DNA of 64,000 nt from Pithys albifrons albifrons (Eukaryota > Chordata > Aves > Passeriformes > Thamnophilidae), in contig NC_092464.1 of assembly GCF_047495875.1 (NCBI RefSeq), positions 23,654,865 through 23,718,864 on the forward strand, read 5' to 3'. Within the stretch, counting starts at the first letter, position 1; each line of letters starts with the position of its first letter. The notes below the pieces were generated by a model, which searched no databases, was not told the origin of the DNA, and saw nothing but the letters and a program-made list of their open reading frames with translations. A program made the position numbers and the translations under genes. Of the stretch, positions 62,401-64,000 are shown one piece after another.

Positions 62401-64000
62401 TCAGCCTCTCTGTGTTTAAAGAACAAGAGAGTCTGTGTTTTCGGGCACTGTATGTAACTGCAGAAGAACTTGCTCAAGAAAGGGAAATAAAATGAGTAAA
62501 AATGTTCGCATTCTCTGAACAAAATGAGCTGTGATCTGCAATTGCCCTTTTAAGAGTTGTGACTTTTTCTTGTTCGGAAAACTTCTGGCAGCAGCGATCA
62601 GGCTGCAGCCCCTGCGCCTCTCACCATAGCACAGAACATGTCAGGGAAGGCAGGCAACATACGGCTTTAATTTGCAAGGGATCATCTACATTTCTTCTGA
62701 ACAGAAAAGAAAACCAAATCAAATCTCCACATACTCCATCTATCTTGAATAAACAGCATTAACACAAAAATGCTGTGGGTATTGGGAGGAAGAGACTCTT
62801 TGTAGTTTGCTTTGACAGCACATACCACTTCTCCTCATGCCTCTTTAAAACATATAGAATTACTGTAATGGGGGGCTGACTTACACCAGTGCTGGTCAAA
62901 AATTGCTCTTTATTCCTAGCCCATGCTACCTGGTAGAACATTTGCCTTACAACAGGTATCACTCAGCAGGAATAAATTACCACTGACTTCAGCAGCTAGA
63001 GATGCATTTCCATTCTATTTCTCTTATTCCCACAACCCCCAAATACAAATAAAAGGACTGTTTTTAACCTAAACTGACAATTGCAAACTAATATAACTGA
63101 TTAATAAAAGGCATATATAAAGGCATCTGGGATGAATTTGAGGGTAAGGTGACCTGGGCCACCCAATAGTATGAGAATTACTTGGTTACCTTGTCAAATG
63201 CTTGTTAGTAACAACTGCCTCTGTGCTGAGATGACTTTCTAAACACTTGGCCCTTCTGTGAGACCCTTCACTGCACAAAGTATTCTGGCTGCTGACTGCA
63301 CCATCACCTACCTATGGTTTTTGTTCAGCTCCTACTGATTTTCTTTGCCAATCACTGCATGTATTTGCTATTTTTGGCAGCACAGGCATACTTCAAGAGT
63401 CTTCTAGATGTTCCAAGAAACAGTCAATGTCCAAGGTAAGCTCTTAAATTTTAAGGATTTTGTTTTTCTGTCAAGACTAGATCTGTGAGACGCTATGGCC
63501 TGTGGTCCTGGGAGAGAGGGCTATTTCATTGGCATGTTGCAAATTGAAAAACATCTTACCATGTAACATAAAAGCTACTTGCTGTCCAGGTACTTTCTCT
63601 CTAGAATTTTGTTTTGTAGACCTCTGTGTCTCAAGTTCTTTTGCAGACCTCTCTCTCAACTTCTAGGGTTAAACTGCTTAGTTTAAGGAGTGTGTATTGT
63701 CTGAATTGAGGATTTTTATCACCAGAAATATATGGTAGTTTTAATGTGGCAATGCAAGGGTGTACCTTATTTCTTACAAATTGACACGTATGACACTGTA
63801 ATCATCTCTCCTTCATTTCACTGCATTTACAATCTTCATACTGATTCTTCAGCAAGTATCCCTGTTTGTGCATCATGAGGACTTGATGTGATACGTACTG
63901 CCACTACTGAGTTGAAATGAGACCCACCTGAGCTGTGCACCTGTACTGTCTCATTTGGAAACTCCAAGAGACATCATGAATTTAGTATACACATTGCTGC
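59421..64000. other. noncoding DNA, no gene seen
   Basis: AT-rich unique-looking DNA. The only small structure noted is a direct duplication at 61491-61527. A stretch at about 62187-62218 has a faint resemblance to the ancient palindromic repeat near 45232, too weak to call. Short open stretches show no recognisable domains. Confidence 0.6.
61491..61527 (+). repeat. two-copy direct repeat (period 22 bp)
   Basis: TTAAGGTAACATTTC occurs at 61491-61505 and again at 61513-61527, a recent-looking local tandem duplication in noncoding DNA. Confidence 0.8.

Noticed and set aside
1..64000. CRISPR arrays, operons, prokaryotic promoters or mobile elements
   Set aside because: Composition, CR1 and LTR content show vertebrate nuclear DNA; no regularly spaced repeats were seen.

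Overview
The window reads as AT-rich, CpG-poor vertebrate nuclear DNA without recognisable genes, almost certainly from a bird. The bird assignment rests on two CR1 LINE 3' ends carrying the CACAGAAT-type octamer tail, and on endogenous-retrovirus LTRs of types I recognise as widespread in avian genomes. A passerine or other neoavian is the most likely source, but the species cannot be fixed from sequence alone. No open reading frame here looks like a host protein-coding exon. I see no rRNA, tRNA, CRISPR array, operon or other prokaryotic feature. The window is best described as intergenic or deep intronic DNA.

Layout. Positions 1-26.6 kb are unique-looking noncoding DNA with a few imperfect inverted repeats able to fold into hairpins (10.3, 12.1, 17.5 and 19.3 kb) and worn MIR-type SINE relics (14.6, 20.1 and 23.1 kb). 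At 26,644-27,214 lies a complete solo LTR with a 5-bp target-site duplication. From 27.2 to 35 kb there is unique sequence with a 3'UTR-like AT-rich stretch near 34.7 kb. From 35 to 46 kb there is a cluster of insertions: a 1-kb 5'-truncated CR1 keeping part of its reverse-transcriptase frame (35.1-36.1 kb), a probable solo LTR on the minus strand (39.4-40.0 kb), a short CR1 tail (41.2 kb), a second perfectly bounded solo LTR (42.8-43.6 kb), and a minus-strand LTR (45.35-45.95 kb) that still carries a decayed lysine-tRNA primer-binding site but no viral genes. From 46 to 64 kb the DNA is again unique-looking, apart from a candidate LINE-1 endonuclease fossil (54.7-55.3 kb), a MIR relic (59.3 kb), a GC-rich patch (57.8-58.1 kb) and small tandem duplications.

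Nothing here forms a working pathway. What the window offers is a fossil record: two related LTRs in opposite orientation, two other LTR types, two CR1 tails, ancient SINE relics, and what looks like a LINE-1 remnant, which is rare in birds. I found no convincing new biological system. The best candidates for a second look are the LINE-1 relic, the LTR plus primer-site remnant, and the hairpin-forming repeats.
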